Assembly: GCA_963576565.1 (NCBI GenBank)
Contig: OY755048.1
Location: 2,734,501-2,798,500 of the forward strand
Length of the DNA: 64,000 bases
Direction: 5' to 3'
Source: Aspidapion aeneum
Taxonomy: Eukaryota; Arthropoda; Insecta; Coleoptera; Brentidae
Shown here one piece after another: positions 11,497 through 24,507 of this stretch. Position 1 is the first letter of the stretch. Every line of letters begins with the position of its first letter. The notes beneath the pieces were generated by a model. It made no database searches. It worked only from the letters and a program-made list of their open reading frames with translations, and was not told where the DNA came from. A program made the position numbers and the translations under genes.

Positions 11497-12818
11497 TACT
11501 CTGCCAATATATGGGCCCCTAAGCTCACACTAGGTACTATAGTTATAGTGTACGTGTGGGCTAATATAACTAAAAACTGAAATATATTTTATTCAACTCC
11601 AGACTAAATTACCTTTTGTTTGATACCACACAAGCCATGTTTTGACTTAAACTCAAGTTTTTGAAATCTACCCCCACCCTTAAAAAAAAACAAAAACTAA
11701 AATGTATTTTGTTAAATTCCGGACTCAATTACCTTTCGTTTGATATCACACAGGCCATATTTTTACTTAAACTCTAATTTTTGAAATATACCCCCACCCT
11801 TTAACTCCAGACTCAACTACCTTTCGTTTGATATCACACGCGCCATATTTTCACATAAACTCTAATTTTTGAAATCAACCCCCACCCTTTTATTTGGTTT
11901 GTGTTCGGTGGATTTTGTTCATTTTTAACCCTTTCAAGACGGAATTTTATTTCTTTCGTGAGGATTATAATTTAATTTATGATTTCATATTTCGAAAGTA
12001 GAAGGGTTTTAGAGATGTTTCTAATTTTTTCACATAATTTTTAGAACGTTATAGTGTGGGACATATCGTCCCATCAGTCCATTATGTTGGGACAATATAT
12101 CCCACCAGTTCCGACTGTTCCTTTTGATTAAATTTTCTTTTGCTTATTCTGAAAAGAAAAAAACCAGTTTACGCCTACTGGGATAGATAATCCCACCAAA
12201 GTGACCTGCTGGGACATAATGTCCCACGCAAAAAAAAACAACGATATTGTCTTATCCGAAACGTTGAATATGTTTCTAACATTAGTCTTGCTACTATAGG
12301 GGTACTTACATGATTACACGCTAAATAGAGCGTGTAATTCACCAAAAATCACTCAAAAATTGCAAATAAATGCACTACATGCACACACTTTTACGGAAAT
12401 ATCGAGGTTCTGTCGTTTTATATTTTATACAAACACCTGCTAAATGGCCTTGGGCGTTGAAAAGACTGAACTGGCGTTTTTAAACGTTTATTTGGGATCA
12501 CATTTCCCATTAGTCTAAATAAATTCTGCCTTGGGACGTATTGTCCCGTTAGTCTCGAAAGGGTTAAATGGGACCATCTCGACCCAAGACTTAGCCTAGG
12601 TACCAAAATTCATTAAAATCGGCCAAGCAGTTTTTGAGTTATGCGCGTTGGTCGTTACAGACAGACATACAGACAGACGGCGCAACAAAAAAGTTTCAAA
12701 ATCATCTGAAACACAAAGATATATAAAAAAATTTGAAATCGGAGCAACTTTTTTTTTCTCGAAAAAATTAGGATCACCATAGCTCACACTACTATAGTAT
12801 AGTATATGTGTGAGCTAA
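11497..12818 (+). mobile_element. Helitron/Helentron-like non-autonomous element, copy A
   Basis: It begins TACTCTGCC and ends GTGTGAGCTAA, as does the cleanly inserted copy at 48889-49670 (opposite strand). Each end carries a stem-loop made of AGCTCACAC...GTGTGAGCT around an AT-rich loop. The interior holds three tandem blocks containing TCGTTTGATATCACAC and a short GACAGACA tract near 12660. A terminal CTAA, a 3' hairpin and an internal GTCT-type tract fit the DINE-1/mini-me group of Helentron-related elements, but the 5' end is not a standard TC. This copy is interrupted by a piggyBac-like MITE. Confidence 0.65.
11929..12563. mobile_element. piggyBac-like MITE with six internal 17-bp palindromes
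   Basis: The element starts CCCTTTCAAGAC and ends GTCTCGAAAGGG and is flanked on both sides by TTAA (11925-11928 and 12564-12567). This is the terminal sequence and target duplication of the piggyBac superfamily. Uninterrupted sister copies read straight through CATTTTTAAATGGGACC, which proves the insertion. It is 635 bp with no transposase. Inside are six imperfect 17-bp palindromes, consensus TGGGAY-N7-TCCCA, at 12057, 12088, 12179, 12210, 12493 and 12532; four lie in the left-centre and two near the right end. Confidence 0.88.
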
Positions 12819-13440
12819 AATTATTGTGTGTGTTTAAGACCACACGGCAGAAGTGTAAACTTCAACAAGGCGAAATTAATAATATTGGCCCATAACATAT
12901 TCTGCAAAGCGGACCAAACCGAACTCTTCTGCAATAACCGATTTGCCTCAAACTTGAAACATCGCGGCGCTTAAGGTAACTCAAAACAATTTTTAACTAA
13001 AATTAAATAAAAATTAAAATGGCGTATTCAAAATGGTGGATTTTCCCATTTATCAACTGATATGATCAAACTTGGAACTTTGAGATCTTTCAGGTTGCTG
13101 AGTATTATTTTTAACTTAAACTAAAAAAAAAATCAAAATGACAGATCCCAAATAATGGATTTTCCCCTGGGATGTTTCAGATCGCTGATTATGATTTTTA
13201 ACTTGAACTTAAAAATAAATGGATCCATGATGGATCTGATACCTTCCTAGCTAGCCGATTAGCACACTTCAAGTGACGCTATGATAAAATCAGCCTTAAA
13301 AACAGTTTTTTTGTGAATGTTTCGCAAACTAAAGCTCCCACAAAGTTTTTGGTTATAACACAAAATATTAAGTGCTCTACTATATTCCGAAATGAAAGGT
13401 TCTCACTAATTTGGAAATGTTTATTTAAACTTGGCTATAA
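12819..13440. other. Gene-free, diverged repeat remnants
   Basis: 13010-13230 is a diverged relative of the AAAATGGCGGAT units of the foldback at 21955-24507. 13388-13440 (GGTTCTCACTAATTTGGAAATG) matches the foldback arm near 60155-60175. No coding sequence is recognised. Confidence 0.5.
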
Positions 13441-13640
13441 TAATTAACTCTTGCCATTAGCCATTTGCAATTTGCCACTGGCCATTGGTGCCATTTTCTG
13501 TTTTCTATTTTCCGTTTTCCAATTTTCATTTTCCATTTTCCGTTTTCAACTTTCCATTTTCTATGTTTCCCCGTTTGCTGTTTGCCCGTTTCGCCTTTTC
13601 CCCGTTTTCCCGTTTCTCCGTTTGTCGTTTCCCGTTTTCC
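13441..13640. repeat. Degenerate CCNGTTT/CCATTTT repeat, left border of the heptamer array
   Basis: Pyrimidine-rich 7- to 8-bp units such as CCATTTT, CCGTTTT and CCCGTTT run irregularly into the pure heptamer array. The reading frames through them are by-products of the period. Confidence 0.7.
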
Positions 13641-15452
13641 ATTTTTAATTTTTAATTTTTAATTTTTAATTTTTAATTTTTAATTTTTAATTTTTAATTT
13701 TTAATTTTTAATTTTTAATTTTTAATTTTTAATTTTTAATTTTTAATTTTTAATTTTTAATTTTTAATTTTTAATTTTTAATTTTTAATTTTTAATTTTT
13801 AATTTTTAATTTTTAATTTTTAATTTTTAATTTTTAATTTTTAATTTTTAATTTTTAATTTTTAATTTTTAATTTTTAATTTTTAATTTTTAATTTTTAA
13901 TTTTTAATTTTTAATTTTTAATTTTTAATTTTTAATTTTTAATTTTTAATTTTTAATTTTTAATTTTTAATTTTTAATTTTTAATTTTTAATTTTTAATT
14001 TTTAATTTTTAATTTTTAATTTTTAATTTTTAATTTTTAATTTTTAATTTTTAATTTTTAATTTTTAATTTTTAATTTTTAATTTTTAATTTTTAATTTT
14101 TAATTTTTAATTTTTAATTTTTAATTTTTAATTTTTAATTTTTAATTTTTAATTTTTAATTTTTAATTTTTAATTTTTAATTTTTAATTTTTAATTTTTA
14201 ATTTTTAATTTTTAATTTTTAATTTTTAATTTTTAATTTTTAATTTTTAATTTTTAATTTTTAATTTTTAATTTTTAATTTTTAATTTTTAATTTTTAAT
14301 TTTTAATTTTTAATTTTTAATTTTTAATTTTTAATTTTTAATTTTTAATTTTTAATTTTTAATTTTTAATTTTTAATTTTTAATTTTTAATTTTTAATTT
14401 TTAATTTTTAATTTTTAATTTTTAATTTTTAATTTTTAATTTTTAATTTTTAATTTTTAATTTTTAATTTTTAATTTTTAATTTTTAATTTTTAATTTTT
14501 AATTTTTAATTTTTAATTTTTATTTTTTAATTTTTAATTTTTAATTTTTAATTTTTAATTTTTAATTTTTAATTTTTAATTTTTAATTTTTAATTTTTAA
14601 TTTTTAATTTTTAATTTTTAATTTTTAATTTTTAATTTTTAATTTTTAATTTTTAATTTTTAATTTTTAATTTTTAATTTTTAATTTTTAATTTTTAATT
14701 TTTAATTTTTAATTTTTAATTTTTAATTTTTAATTTTTAATTTTTAATTTTTAATTTTTAATTTTTAATTTTTAATTTTTAATTTTTAATTTTTAATTTT
14801 TAAATTTTAATTTTTAATTTTTAATTTTTAATTTTTAATTTTTAATTTTTAATTTTTAATTTTTAATTTTTAATTTTTAATTTTTAATTTTTAATTTTTA
14901 ATTTTTAATTTTTAATTTTTAATTTTTAATTTTTAATTTTTAATTTTTAATTTTTAATTTTTAATTTTTAATTTTTAATTTTTAATTTTTAATTTTTAAT
15001 TTTTAATTTTTAATTTTTAATTTTTAATTTTTAATTTTTAATTTTTAATTTTTAATTTTTAATTTTTAATTTTTAATTTTTAATTTTTAATTTTTAATTT
15101 TTAATTTTTAATTTTTAATTTTTAATTTTTAATTTTTAATTTTTAATTTTTAATTTTTAATTTTTAATTTTTAATTTTTAATTTTTAATTTTTAATTTTT
15201 AATTTTTAATTTTTAATTTTTAATTTTTAATTTTTAATTTTTAATTTTTAATTTTTAATTTTTAATTTTTAATTTTTAATTTTTAATTTTTAATTTTTAA
15301 TTTTTAATTTTTAATTTTTAATTTTTAATTTTTAATTTTTAATTTTTAATTTTTAATTTTTAATTTTTAATTTTTAATTTTTAATTTTTAATTTTTAATT
15401 TTTAATTTTTAATTTTTAATTTTTAATTTTTAATTTTTAATTTTTAATTTTT
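13641..15452. repeat. (TTTTTAA)n array, about 259 copies
   Basis: About 1.81 kb of the heptamer TTTTTAA is nearly perfect. I saw only two internal irregularities, near 14521 (TATTTTTTAA) and near 14804 (TAAATTTTAA). The homogeneity means very recent expansion or strong homogenisation, and it is a risk point for assembly length. Confidence 0.97.
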
Positions 15453-15790
15453 AAGTTTTAATTTTTAAATTTTAACTTTTAACTTTTAAATTTCAACTTT
15501 CAACTTTCAACTTTCAACTTTCAACTTTCAACTTTTCATTTTTTCATTTTTTCATTTTCCATTTTTAATTTTCCCCGTTTGCTCGTTTGCTTGTTTGCCC
15601 GTTTCCTTGTTTCTCTGTTTGCCCGTTTCCCCGTTTCATCGTTTCCCCGTTTTTCGTTTTCTTTTTTCCATTTTCCATTTTTTGTTTTTCATTTTTCATT
15701 TCATTCTCCATTTTTCATTTTCATTTCGGTGTTCGACAATGTAACTTTGTATTGTGCCCGTTTGCCCGTTTCCCCGTTTCATCGTTTCCA
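15453..15790. repeat. Degenerate 7- and 8-bp repeats, right border of the heptamer array
   Basis: The period drifts from TTTTTAA to CAACTTT (7 bp, near 15485-15530) to NNNGTTTS (8 bp, near 15580-15660: CTCGTTTG, CTTGTTTG, CCCGTTTC and similar), then to CATTTTT units. Another 8-bp block follows at 15757-15790. Confidence 0.75.
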
Positions 15791-15794
15791 GTTT

Positions 15795-16618
15795 TGAAGT
15801 TATAGGCCATTAAAAATCAAAATTGGTCAAAATCCAAAATTGCGGCGAAATATTTAACCATTCGTCTGACAAATAAACATGCAAAAGTGTTTTTGTAGGA
15901 AATTTTTTGTCTTCAACTTTTGTTTAAAGCTTTTTTTCTAAAACGTACAGTAACCAAGTAATTTTAAAAATACCCGTTTTATGCACACTAAATTCAAGAT
16001 GGCGGGGGGAGCCGGCCGCCCCCAAGGTCGAAAACTCGAATTTATTTTTGCAAGCTAAAATTCTATAATGACTGAACTATTTAGCCACCACCAAAAATAG
16101 TGTTCTTGTGCGTCCAGAAGTCGGGGTAGTTACACATTTACAACAATTCAAATCTTAAAGTAAAGGCCGTCATCACAGCTGTTTTCGAATCGCCCTTAGT
16201 CAAATAACCAATTTTTGCTTGTATTTATTTTTTTTAGCTTTACACTTTAAAAACTTACCATTTTAAAAATGGCTAAGAATACAAACATGTTGCATTTGTG
16301 TTTCTCTATGTAAGTATGTAATAAAAAACATAACAATAAATTAAAATCCTGAAAAATCACTATTATGTGTATTTTTTTAACAACGGACTACAGACCAAAG
16401 CTAATTTTTTCCGCAATTATGTGTATTTTTTTAACCGAACATTTAAACGGAATGCAGACCGAAGAGAAATTTTTCATGATTGAATTTAACCCAGGAATGC
16501 GAATAAATTATATCTGTGTTAAACGACGCGCCACGAAATCCGGCCGGTATTGGGATTCTTATCTAAGCTCTTCTGAAAACGGCAGCGACCATTTATTAAG
16601 TCCCCGACTGTACCTACA
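15795..16618 (+). mobile_element. Array-free relative of the satellite-bearing TIR element
   Basis: From about 16010 to 16375 it matches 29860-30280, and from 16376 to 16618 it matches 52120-52384, including the 71-bp terminal repeat that ends GTCCCCGACTGTAC. Here the two halves are joined directly (TTATGTGTATTTTTTTAAC), without any of the ~22-kb satellite. No matching left terminal repeat was seen, so the copy is truncated or rearranged on that side. The part at 15795-15990 (AATTGGTCAAAATCC, CCATTCGTCTGACAAA) recurs near 21665-21760 and, inverted, near 20160-20250. Confidence 0.75.
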
Positions 16619-16639
16619 TTATCAACTTTTGGACTAGGC

Positions 16640-17700
16640 CAAGTTTAGCTAATTTTCTTTAATAACTTTTTACTTATTAATATTTTTACAAAAAAAAAAT
16701 GGGGCATGGGATAAGCAATTTTATTTCCGTAAAAATTTGATGTACATTGTACAGCGTGTTCTCTGGGTCACTACTATTTTATTAAAATCGGTGTAACTTT
16801 TTTGTGCACCGGTGTATACCAGTTTTTATTTAAAATATGATTTTTACCACCATTTTTATTTAAAAAAGTTATACTATTTTGATGTCGCTCAGAGCAAGAG
16901 TTTTCGAGATTTTAATAACTTTTTGGCAGCAATTTGATTTTAGTAAAAATTTTGGTGTAAACTGGGTTGCTAACATTACATAAAAATATATGTAGCATTT
17001 TTGTGCCTCGGTGTATACCACTTTTTATATGATTTTTCCCATTATTTTTATGTAAAAAACTCAACAGGTTTTAATGTCGCCATGAGCAAAGGTTTTCAAG
17101 ATACTGGCATTTAAAGTTTTTATTGCATGGGTAAAAATTTTGTTATTATTTCACGTAGGTATTACTCTCTTTAATAACTTTTAACCTAGGCAATAAAAAC
17201 TTTTTATGCACAAATCTCGAATAGCGTTGCTCTGAGCGACAAGAAAAAATAGTATATAACTTTTTTCAAATTTAAATGTTGGGAAAATCATATTTTAAAT
17301 ATAATCTGCCGTAAACCGAGGCACAAATTTTTATTTTTATTTTTATTTTTAAATAGTGTTTTGCTAACTTTATATAAAGTTAGCAGAAGACCTAAAGAAA
17401 TAATGGATTTAACTAAAAAAAAATTTTTTGTTTTCACAACTAATTTACGGATAATTAACTGCAAATTATGAGCATTTGATTTTTTTCAATTTCCAAAGTT
17501 GTTCTACTAACTTTATATACATACAAATACGTACAAATCCTGTACAATGTCATCCAAGAAATAACATCTTATTTCTTCGATGACAATGTACACCAAACTT
17601 TTAACAAAAATACAATTGCTTATCCCGAAAAACCCCCTACCCCAAATTTTTTACATATCAATTAGTAAGAAAGTTAATTAATAACATCCAGATGAAAAAT
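16640..17700. repeat. Foldback element with ~210-bp internal units
   Basis: GGGATAAGCAATTTTATTT ... GATGTACATTGTAC (16710-16753) is answered in reverse complement by GACAATGTACACC ... ACAATTGCTTATCCC (17582-17625). Internal units with GTGTATACCA, TGATTTTT and ATGTCGC..GAGCAA recur with a period near 210 bp. The repeats at 16621 and 17733 (TTTTGGACTA.G.CAAGTT) are direct. No coding sequence. Confidence 0.6.
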
Positions 17701-17831
17701 AAAGTTTAACGCCCTGTATCTCAAGTCATATCAATTTTTGGACTAAGGCAAGTTAACTAAATCTTACTATTTTGACCCAAGGAATCTACAGTTTTACTAT
17801 ATACCATTAGTTCTGGGACACCCTGTAAAAA

Positions 17832-18437
17832 TACTCTGCCAATCTATGGGCACCTAAGCTCACACTAGGTACTGTAGTTATAGAATACGTGTGAGCTAAT
17901 ATAACTAAAAACTGAAATATATTTTATTCAACTCCCGACTCAATTACCTTTCGTTTAATACCACACAAGCCATGTTTTGACTTAAACTCTAATTTTTAAA
18001 ATCTACCCCACCCTTTTTTTAAAAACTAAAATGTATTTTTTTTTACTCCAGACTGAATTACCTTTCGTTTGATATCACACACGCCATATTTTCACTTAAA
18101 CTCTAATTTTTGACATCTACCCCCACCCTTTTTTTAAAAATAAACTAAAGTTAATTTTGTTGAACTCCAGACTTAATTACCTTTCGTTTGATATCACACA
18201 CGCCATATTTTCACAACTCTAATTTTTGAAATCTACCCCCACCCTTTTATTTGGCTTGCGTTGGGTGGATTTTGTTCATTTTTAAATGGGACCATCACGG
18301 CCCAAGACCCAGCCTAAGTACCAAATTTCATTTAAATCGGACAAGCGGTTTTTGAGTTATGCGGGTTGGTCGTTACAGACAGACAGATGGAGCAACAAAA
18401 AAGTTTCAAAATCATCTGAAACGCAAAGATATATAAA
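17832..18437 (+). mobile_element. Helentron-like element, copy B, 3'-truncated
   Basis: It begins TACTCTGCCAATCTATGG with the 5' hairpin and has the three TCGTTTGATATCACAC blocks. It reads uninterrupted through CATTTTTAAATGGGACC, the site occupied by the piggyBac-like MITE in copy A, and stops after the GCAAAGATATATAAAAA segment. The terminal hairpin is missing. About 80 bp of unrelated sequence separates it from copy C, which lies head-to-head. Confidence 0.65.
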
Positions 18438-18513
18438 AACGCAAATTCACAAAATAATAAATATACCTGATGTAAGAAAATTTGGGAATCCATGAAACAT
18501 ACAGGTTGTTTTT

Positions 18514-19683
<1,170 letters not shown>

Positions 19684-20254
19684 TTTTAATAAGGATTTAA
19701 ACTCGGATTTAAACTTAACTAGACTATTGTAGAAGTCAATGTTTTGCTGACTTATTACACATAGAGCTCTCCCGAAAGCTCGAAGCTATAAAGAACAGCT
19801 ACTTGTTGCGTTTTTGCCAGTTTAGTTTCGCATGTCTGACCGGTCCGGCCGGCGCGGCGGTAGGTTAAAGCTACCGAATTTCAGCTTGACGCTTTATCGA
19901 AACTTTTGGCGCCTTTATCTTGATGCGAAGAGCAGTTAAACGCATTATAAAAATAATCCGTTCAAAAAAATCATCCCCACAGACTAAAATGGTAATATAT
20001 TTTTAAGGCCAGACATTAAAGCGAAAAAAAGACCCCCTTGCCTGCAAAAGGTGGTGTGTGCCGATTTTGACATACATTTTTCACATTGAGGTCCTAAAAA
20101 AAATTTGAGTGTTCGACCTGGGAGGGGTGGGGGGGCGGCTTGGATTTAGTGTGCACGGAAAGGTTTTTGTTTTAAATTATTTGGTGCCTGTTATTTTAGA
20201 AAAAAAAAGCTTTAAACAGACAATAAATTTTACTACAAAAACGCTATTGTTATA
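19684..20254. other. Gene-free; inverted fragment of the TIR-element family
   Basis: About 20030-20254 matches, in reverse complement, sequence shared by 15890-16040 and 29880-29960 (CACACCACCTTTTGCA, TGTATGTCAAAATCG). 19840-19930 is GC-richer (CCGGCCGGCGCGGCGG) without a recognisable gene. Confidence 0.5.
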
Positions 20255-21031
20255 GAGTTCTCTGGGTAGTACCCTTGCTGAGATACGAACCCTGAAGTGT
20301 TAGCAGCACACCCGTTTCCTATGTATTTCGATAGTATATGCAAAATAAACCGAAATTATCCAGTTTTCTATCATTTTCTCAAAAGGTAAGCATTTTACAG
20401 AAAGTGTGTAAGCAACTTTATTATATAAAATTAAATTATATTTTAAACGATGTATCATCAAGTGGGCCAAGTCCACGGTTAGCACTTCATTGGCATCCAT
20501 AAACTGGGGTTTTAATTTTTAAGATTAGGTTTTATTCAGTTTTCAAAAAAACTAAGCATTTTAGGTGTTTAAACACCTTTTCTAGAAATAATTTCTTCGA
20601 TGGTTAAAGCTATTATTGACACTCCAGGGGCGTCCGCATATTGAGGTTATTTTTTTAAAATTAATTAAAAAAATTTTATTTGTTTTATTCAATTTTTAAA
20701 AAAATTAAGGTATCTAAACAATATTGTTTAACTCTGTATTGTTGAAAATAAAATTATCTTTAAGATGATATATATCTAGTGGGTTTTTGTTAACAGGGAA
20801 CACTTAAAGTATATACACATGTTTAGTGATTTTTTTTTATCACAAAAACCAAGCTTTACCTTGAAAAACCTTTCACTCTCTGTTATAGACAATTAAATTT
20901 TCTTTCGAACGATGTGTATAGTTATAATATTTAAGGAACCGTTAATAAAACAGGGGCGTCCAAAACCTGAATTGAAAAAAAATTGACTGAACTTGCGTAT
21001 ATTCTTTAAGTGTTCCCCTTTAACAAAAACC

Positions 21032-21079
<48 letters not shown>

Positions 21080-21578
21080 TTTTAAAGATAATTTTATTTT
21101 CAACAAAATAGAGTTAAACAAAATTATTCAAAAAGCTTGTTTTTAAGAAAATTAAATAAAACAAATAAAAAATAATTTGAAAAAAATAACCTCAATATGC
21201 GGACGCCCCTGGAGTGTCAATTATAGCCTTAACACAACGTTGTGGTACGCCCTTTAAAAGAACATTTTATTTTCTCTAAAAAAACCTAAAAAAATATTAT
21301 TTTTCCTGATCCTAAAAAATAACCCCAATATATGAATGCCAATTAAGTGCTAACCGTGGACTTGGCCCACTTAGGTGATACATCATTTAAAAGAAAATTT
21401 AATTTTCTATAATAAAGTTGCTTACACACTTTCTGTAAAATACTTACCTTTTGAGAAAATGATAGAAAACTGAATAATTTTGGTTTATTTTGCATATACT
21501 ATGGAAATACATGGGAAACGGGTGTACTGCTAACACTTCAGGGTTCGTATCTCAGCTAGGGTACTACCCAAAGAACTC
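20255..21578. repeat. 1.3-kb foldback element with (TA)n near its centre
   Basis: The left end GAGTTCTCTGGGTAGTACCC is answered by GGGTACTACCCAAAGAACTC at the right. Arms of about 640 bp match in inverted orientation (for example AAGTGGGCCAAGTCCACGG near 20459 and CCGTGGACTTGGCCCACTT near 21355). A TA run lies at about 21036-21077. Arms contain GGGGCGTCCGCATATTGAGG-type units related to the 6700-8830 array. No coding sequence and no clear target duplication. Confidence 0.75.
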
Positions 21579-21954
21579 AGTGATATCTCATTTTATAGGC
21601 TATTAGTTGGTCTTTATTTTCTGTTATTACAGATTTTCTCAAAAATAAGTTGTTTCGACGTTAAAGGCCACTAAAAAAAAATTGGTCAAAATCCTAAATG
21701 GCGGCGAAATGTTTAGCGTCATAACTTAAAAACCATTCGTCTGACAAAAAAATGTGCAGAAGCGTTTTTATTTTATTGTCTTCAACTTTTGGTACTAAAT
21801 TCTTTTTAGACCCTAGTACCTAATATGGTTTACTCCCCAGGACCTAAAATGTTTTTAGGCCCTTAAAAGTAAAATAATGTTCTTTAGGTTCTAAAAACTT
21901 TGTTAGTCCAACCTGTTCTAAAATAAAAACAAACATATGCATATTGGCGGTCTA
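21579..21954. other. Gene-free; fragment of the TIR-element family
   Basis: 21655-21790 matches 15800-15920 (AAATTGGTCAAAATCC, GGCGGCGAAAT, ACCATTCGTCTGACAAA, GTCTTCAACTTTTG). The rest holds short TTTTAGG..CCTAAA palindromic runs and no gene. Confidence 0.5.
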
Positions 21955-24507
21955 GGACAACTCGGTGCCGCCAATTCGGCGCTGCCAACTGGGCGCCAGG
22001 CCAACTAGCCGCCGGGCCAACTCGGCGCCGCGAACTGGGCGCCGGGCCAACTCGGCGCCGGAGTAAAAAATTTTTTTTTCGATAAAATATGCAGATGAAA
22101 GACAAAATAGATATTATTATTTATACAAAAATATCTTTAAAAAATCCTTTACGCAATTTTCTTAAAATTTGGTTTTGTTAAGTAGAGTTAAATCCATTGA
22201 GTGGAGTGTTGAAATTTTTTAGGTGTAGTGTTCTGGTAACCTGGTAACACACAATTTACGTTTATTATTACAATAATGGCGGATTTCTTTATTTTTAAAC
22301 AGATTTTTCTCAAACTTGAAAGTTTGCAGTGCTTGAGATCACTTAATGCAGTTTTATCCTCAATCTTCAAAAAAATTAAAATGGTGGATCCAAAATGGCG
22401 GACTTTCTTATTTATGCATCGATATGCATAAAATTTGAAACTTGACGGTGTTTCAAGTAGCTGATTATGAGTCTTGACTCAAACTCTTCAAAAATTCAAA
22501 ATGGCGGATATCTTTATTTTTAAACCGATTTGTCTCAAACTTGAAAGTTTGCAGTGCTTGAGATCCGAGTTGAGATCAGTTAATACGGTTTTACCTTGAA
22601 ACTTAAAGAAAATTAAATGGCGGATTTTCTTACTTATGCATCGATATGTCTCAAATATGGAACTTGGCGGTGTTTCAAGTCGCTGATTAAGATTTTTGAC
22701 TCAAACTTATTAAAAATTCAAAATGGCAAATCCAAAATGGCGGACATTCTTATCTACTAACCGATTTGTCTAAAATTTGAAAGATTGCATTGCTTAAGGT
22801 CACTTAATACAATTTATGAATCAAACTTAAAAAAATCAAAATGGATGCAAAATGGCAGATTGTGATTTTTGACTCAAACTTATAAAAAATTTAAAATGAC
22901 AAATCTAAAATGATGACATTTCTTATTTAATAACCGATCTATCGCAAATTTGAAAGATTGCATTAAGGTAACTTAATACAATTTGTGTTAAAAAAAGCAA
23001 TATAATATTTTAAACTTGAGACAAATCGGTTAGCAAAAATCCGCTATTTTGGATTCGCCATTTTGATTTTTTATAAGTTTAAGTCAAAAATGATAATCAG
23101 CGACTCGAAACATCGCTAATTTCTATATTTGATACACATAGGTTCATAAAGAAGAAAATCTACCATTTTGGATCCGCCATTTTAATTTTTTTAAGTTTGA
23201 GGATAAAATTGTATTAAGTGATCTCAAGCACTTCATACTTTTAAGTTTGAAGTAAATCGGTTTAAATATAAAGAAATCCGTCATTTCGGATCCGCCATTT
23301 TGAATTTTTTACAAGTTTGAGTCAAAAATCATAATGAGCGACTTAAAACACAGCCACGTTCTATATTTGATACATAGCGGTGCATAAATAAGAAAATTCG
23401 CCGTTTTGGAAAAAAATTACATTAAGTGATCTCAAGCACTGCAAACTTTCAAGTTTGTGACAAATCGGTTTAGAAATAAAGAAATCCGCCATTTTGGATC
23501 CGCCAGCTACTTGAAACACCGTTAAGTTCCAAATTTTATGCATATCGATGTATAAATAAGAAAATCCGCCATTTTGGATCTGCCATTTTAACTTTTTTAA
23601 GTTTCAGGATAAAACTGTATTGTTATTTCAAGCACTGCAAACTTTCAAGTTTGAGACAAATCGGTTTAAAAATAAAGAGATCAGCCATTTTGGATCCGTC
23701 ATTTTGAATTTTTTATGAGTTTGAGTCGAGAATGAGAAAAAACTGCATCTCAAGTCATCTCAAGCACTGCAAACTTGCAAGTTCGAGACAAATCGGTTTA
23801 GAAATAAAGAAATCCGTCATTTTTGATCCGCCATTTTGAATTTTTGATGAGTTTGAGTCAAGAATCATAATCAGCTACTTAAAACACCGCCAAGTTTCAA
23901 ATTTTATGCATATCGATGCATAAATAAGAAAGTCTGCCATTTTGGATCCGCCATTTTAATTTTTTTCAGTTTGAGGGAAAAACTGCATTAAGTGATCTCA
24001 AGCACTGCAAACTTTCAATTTTGAGATAAATCGGTTTAAAAATAAAGAAATCCGCCATTTTGGATCCGCCATTTTGAATTTGTTATGAGTTTGAGTCAAA
24101 AATCATAATTAGCAACTTGAAACACCGCCAAGTTCTATATTTGATACGTATCGGTGCATAAATAAGAAAATCTGTATTAAGTGATCTCAAGCAGTGCAAA
24201 CTATTAAGTTTGAGACAAATCGGTTTAAAAATAAAGGAATCCGCCATTCTTGTAATAAAAACGTAAATTTTATTGTTACCTGGTTACCAAAACACTACAC
24301 CTACCAAATTTTCACAATCGACTTAATGGATTTAACTCCACTTAACAAAACCAAATTTTAAGAAAATTGCGAATCTTATCCATTTTGTTTTTCATCTGCA
24401 CATTTTATCGAAAAAAATATATTTTAGTCCGGCGCCGAGTTGGCTTGGCGTCCAGTTGGCGGCGCCGAGTTGGCCCGGCGCCCAGTGGGCCCGGCGACCA
24501 GTTGTCC
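21955..24507. mobile_element. 2.55-kb foldback element with GC-rich tandem termini and GCCATTTTGGATCC units
   Basis: Both ends carry a GC-rich stretch of short tandem motifs (GGCGCCGAGTTGG / CCAACTCGGCGCC alternating with GGCGCCCAGTTGG), from GGACAACTCGG at the left to CAGTTGTCC at the right. Inside each is an inverted segment with ATGCAGATGAAAGACAAA (left) and TTTTCATCTGCACATTTTATCG (right, quoted in part), then GGTAACCTGGTAAC. The core is tandem ~230-bp units built on AATCCGCCATTTTGGATCC and its complement, with the orientation switching near 22990. The left arm is about 1.0 kb and the right about 1.5 kb. No transposase; superfamily unknown. Confidence 0.75.

Noticed and set aside
16365..16637. 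90-codon frame ending SSSENGSDHLLSPRLY
   Set aside because: Its end is a translation of the 71-bp terminal inverted repeat and also occurs at the other copies; there is no family resemblance.
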